Shown: piece after piece, positions 61,755-64,000 of the stretch | Numbering within the stretch: the first letter of the stretch is position 1 | Layout: the number at the start of each line of letters is the position of its first letter | Assembly (NCBI GenBank): GCA_964196155.1 | Contig: CAXMRP010000045.1 | Coordinates: forward strand, 10,700-74,699 | Length of the DNA stretch: 64,000 nucleotides | Direction of reading: 5' to 3' | Origin: CAXMRP01 sp964196155 | Lineage (GTDB): Bacteria; Pseudomonadota; Alphaproteobacteria; Rhizobiales; Afifellaceae | Translations under genes and position numbers: made by a program | Notes under the pieces: model-generated | What the model saw: only the letters and a program-made list of their open reading frames with translations | Database searches by the model: none | Told to the model about the DNA's origin: nothing

Positions 61755-63002
61755 ATGCGCGCGGGACAGGGCGTGTCCGGTAGGCCGGGCGGAGCGGGGC
61801 CGGCCGGCCGGCGTTGGCGTGCGCCATGGGCCAGCGATCCGGCGCAAAGCCGGGGCCGGGTTCATGCCGAGCCGGTCAGTCCCTATCGTTCGCCCTTTCA
61901 GCGCGACCGCGACCGGATTGTTCACACCAATGCTTTTCGCCGCCTGCTCGGCAAGACCCAGGTTTTCGTGCAGCACGAGGGCGATCATCATCGCACCCGG
62001 CTAACCCATACGCTGGAAGTCGCCCAGATTGCCCGCTCGATCGCCCGGCCACTCGGCCTCGATGAAGATCTGACCGAGGCACTGGCGTTGGCCCATGATC
62101 TGGGTCACACGCCGTTCGGCCATGCCGGAGAGCGGGCGCTCAATGCCACGCTGGCCGACCATGGCGGCTTCGATCACAACGCCCAGAGCCTGCGGATCGT
62201 CACGGAACTGGAGCGCCGCTATCCTGAATTCGATGGCCTGAACCTGAGCTGGGAAACCCTCGAAGGGCTGGTCAAGCACAACGGTCCGGTGCGCGATGAT
62301 ACGGGGCAGCCGGCTGGAGCCTATGCCGGTGGCGCGCTGCCCTACGCCATCGCCCGCCAATTGCAGGTCGATGATCTGGACGCCGCCCGCCCGGCCAGTC
62401 TGGAAGCGCAGGTTGCCGCCATTTCCGATGACATCGCCTATGACAGCCACGATATCGACGATGCCCTGCGCTCGGGCATTTTGACGCCGCAGCAACTGTG
62501 TGAAAATCCGCTGTGCGGCGATATTGTGACCGCGACAATGCGCGCCTATCCCGATCTCGACGCCGACCGCATTGGTTACGAACTGGTCCGCCAACTGATT
62601 ACCCGCATGATCGAAGACGTTGTCGCCAATACATTCAGCAGGCTGGAACGCGGCGGGGTTGGCTCGCCGGAGGATGTCCGTGCCGCCGGAACACCAATCT
62701 GTTGTTTTTCAGACAAGATGAGCAAAGCCGAGGCCGAACTGAAGACGTTTCTTTATGCCAACATCTACAAACTCGATCGTGTCGACGGCCCGGCCCGTGT
62801 TGCCGGGCGTATCGTTGCCGACCTTGCCGGTTGTTACATCAACGACCCGCGCAGCCTGCCGGTCGAGTGGCGGGCCGGTCTCGACGAGGCGGCACCCGAT
62901 GCGGTTGCCCGACGCGCCGCCGATTATGTCGCCGGTATGACCGATCGCTTTGCCCTTGGTGAACATCGCCGTTTGTTTGACGAAACGCCCGAACTGGGCT
63001 AG
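61755..63002 (+). CDS. dgt: Deoxyguanosinetriphosphate triphosphohydrolase-like protein
   Basis: HD-domain enzyme hydrolysing dGTP to deoxyguanosine and triphosphate, 415 aa. The HD motif is RLTHTLEVAQIARSIA ... HDLGHTPFGHAGE; FQRDRDRIVHTNAFRRL is the family N-terminal block, and SDDIAYDSHDIDD the third metal region. ATG 61755 is chosen; GTG 61725 would add ten residues. It precedes argS in the same direction with a 95-bp gap; erpA diverges from it. Confidence 0.93.
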   Translation: MRAGQGVSGRPGGAGPAGRRWRAPWASDPAQSRGRVHAEPVSPYRSPFQRDRDRIVHTNAFRRLLGKTQVFVQHEGDHHRTRLTHTLEVAQIARSIARPLGLDEDLTEALALAHDLGHTPFGHAGERALNATLADHGGFDHNAQSLRIVTELERRYPEFDGLNLSWETLEGLVKHNGPVRDDTGQPAGAYAGGALPYAIARQLQVDDLDAARPASLEAQVAAISDDIAYDSHDIDDALRSGILTPQQLCENPLCGDIVTATMRAYPDLDADRIGYELVRQLITRMIEDVVANTFSRLERGGVGSPEDVRAAGTPICCFSDKMSKAEAELKTFLYANIYKLDRVDGPARVAGRIVADLAGCYINDPRSLPVEWRAGLDEAAPDAVARRAADYVAGMTDRFALGEHRRLFDETPELG

Positions 63003-63097
63003 TTCCGCGCTCCACCAGCCTTCGCCAGCGCATCACGACCGGCAAGGCTTGCGGTGAAATTCAGGTCAACCCGCCCCTGCGACAGGAAGCCCGATCG

Positions 63098-64000
63098 GTG
63101 AAGGATGTCTACGAAGATTTCAGCGCCCGTACGGTCGCCGCCGTGCGTGCGCTCGAGCTTGGCGACCGGGGCCCGTCCGCTGCCGCAATAAGCGATCTGC
63201 CCGACGCCGTGCTGGCCCGGATCGTTGTCGAGCCGCCGCGGGACTTTAGCCATGGCGATCTGGCGACCAACGCGGCAATGGTGCTGGCCAAGCCTTTGGG
63301 ACTGAATCCGCGGGATCTGGCAGCAATGCTGGCATCGGCTCTGGAGGCTGAAGCAGATGTGGAAACATCTGAAGTTGCTGGCCCCGGGTTTATCAATCTG
63401 CGATTGAGCCCGGTCGTGTGGCAAAAGGCCTTGGCGGACATTTTGGCCGCCGGCACCGATTATGGCCGCCTCGAAAGCGCCGATGGCGATGCGGTCAATG
63501 TCGAATATGTCTCGGCCAATCCCACCGGGCCGATGCATGTTGGCCATTGCCGCGGCGCGGTTGTCGGCGATGCCATCGCCAGTCTTCTGGATTTCACCGG
63601 GCACAAGGTGACCCGGGAATATTATATCAATGATGCCGGCGCGCAGATCGACACCCTGGCCCGTTCCGCGCACCTGCGCTACCGCGAGGCGATTGGCGAG
63701 GATATCGGCAAAATTCCCGCCGGGCTTTATCCCGGTGACTATCTCGTGCCGCTCGGGCAAGCGCTGAAGGCGGAGTTCGGCGACACCTTGTTGGTGATGG
63801 ACGAGGCGCAATGGTTGCCGCTGGTTCGCGACCGGGCCATCGACGCCATGATGGTGATGATCCGGGAGGATCTGGCAGCGTTGGGCATCGCCCACGATGT
63901 GTTTTCCTCGGAACGGTCGCTGCTGGCGGAAGGGCGTGACCGGGTGGCCGAGGCCATCGATACGCTGCGCGCCCGCGATCTGGTCTATGTCGGCAGTCTT
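63098..64000 (+). CDS. argS: Arginyl-tRNA synthetase (3' end outside window)
   Basis: Charges tRNA-Arg, class I. The 301 visible codons have the N-terminal additional domain (VEPPRDFSHGDLATNAAMVLAK), the HIGH motif as HVGH in NPTGPMHVGHCRGAVVGD, and REYYINDAGAQIDTLA. The start is GTG 63098 (KDVYEDFSART) with AGGA about 14 bases upstream; no better ATG is in frame. The protein continues past the right edge. Confidence 0.95.
   Translation, partial: MKDVYEDFSARTVAAVRALELGDRGPSAAAISDLPDAVLARIVVEPPRDFSHGDLATNAAMVLAKPLGLNPRDLAAMLASALEAEADVETSEVAGPGFINLRLSPVVWQKALADILAAGTDYGRLESADGDAVNVEYVSANPTGPMHVGHCRGAVVGDAIASLLDFTGHKVTREYYINDAGAQIDTLARSAHLRYREAIGEDIGKIPAGLYPGDYLVPLGQALKAEFGDTLLVMDEAQWLPLVRDRAIDAMMVMIREDLAALGIAHDVFSSERSLLAEGRDRVAEAIDTLRARDLVYVGSL

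Noticed and set aside
61669..61827. N-terminal extension of erpA
   Set aside because: It overlaps the dgt start region and has no similarity to A-type carriers, which begin near the DAVAKDVAVSL segment.
1..64000. CRISPR arrays, rRNA genes, complete insertion sequences or prophage genes
   Set aside because: No regularly spaced repeats, rRNA sequence, transposase or phage proteins were seen.

Overview
The window is a 64 kb chromosomal segment of a GC-rich alphaproteobacterium, most likely of the order Hyphomicrobiales (Rhizobiales); I cannot name the genus. Clues are a rhizobial-type RNase E with a long acidic insert in its S1 domain, a DUF2497/PopZ polar organiser next to valS, an ExoR-like Sel1-repeat protein, the aerobic cobalamin pathway (cobN, cobO, cobW, cbtBA), a SUF operon carrying two cysteine desulfurases, a CtrA-type box, and an interspersed palindromic repeat with the GGAACCGGTTTTCGG core that I associate with this order. 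Genes are dense, mostly housekeeping, and lie on both strands.

Layout. 1-14.3 kb: rne (running off the left edge), cell-wall genes amiC and mrcA, prfB with its programmed frameshift, an M23 peptidase, a giant AsmA/YhdP-like protein and tyrS. 14.4-17 kb: an EAL-domain signalling protein and an alpha/beta hydrolase. 17.2-24.4 kb: the iron-sulfur operon (desulfurase-sufB-sufC-sufD-sufS-sufT-sufA). 24.5-31.3 kb: a TfoX-like protein, a small secreted orphan, a DEAD-box helicase, CFA synthase, MaoC and VOC proteins and an outer-membrane beta-barrel. 31.4-38.8 kb: an OmpA-like protein, GNAT, a cysteine/sulfur operon (cysK-alaX-sseA), kbp, a secreted orphan, tRNA-Asn and a small membrane protein. 38.9-50.7 kb: a cobalamin riboswitch followed by cbtB-cbtA-cobU-cobW-cobN-cobO-cobQ, an inserted LuxR/VPLPA-CTERM pair, and cobD facing back. 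50.9-57.7 kb: tRNA-Cys, pcm, tolC, popZ, valS. 58-64 kb: ilvD, exoR, xthA, erpA, dgt and the start of argS.

The most unusual structure is a pair of small, integrase-less insertions, each bounded by direct repeats made of the 3' end of a host gene. One lies in cobQ (37-bp repeats 2.2 kb apart, enclosing the LuxR regulator and the VPLPA-CTERM protein, with a displaced cobQ tail left beside cobD). The other lies at the stop codon of the DEAD-box helicase (30-bp repeats 955 bp apart, enclosing one secreted orphan). Both look like left and right attachment junctions. Four copies of an interspersed repeat of about 100 bp sit at gene ends, two of them inverted around prfB and one supplying the stop codon of sufA.

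How the genes work together: the cobalamin locus joins cobalt uptake (CbtBA), cobalt insertion (CobN), adenosylation (CobO), amidation (CobQ), aminopropanol attachment (CobD) and nucleotide-loop activation (CobU), with the riboswitch giving product feedback. The suf operon and erpA supply Fe-S clusters, including to IlvD. PopZ, the CtrA box and the c-di-GMP-type EAL protein point to an asymmetric cell-cycle lifestyle. Start codons were chosen from ribosome-binding sites and family N-termini and are less certain than the stops.
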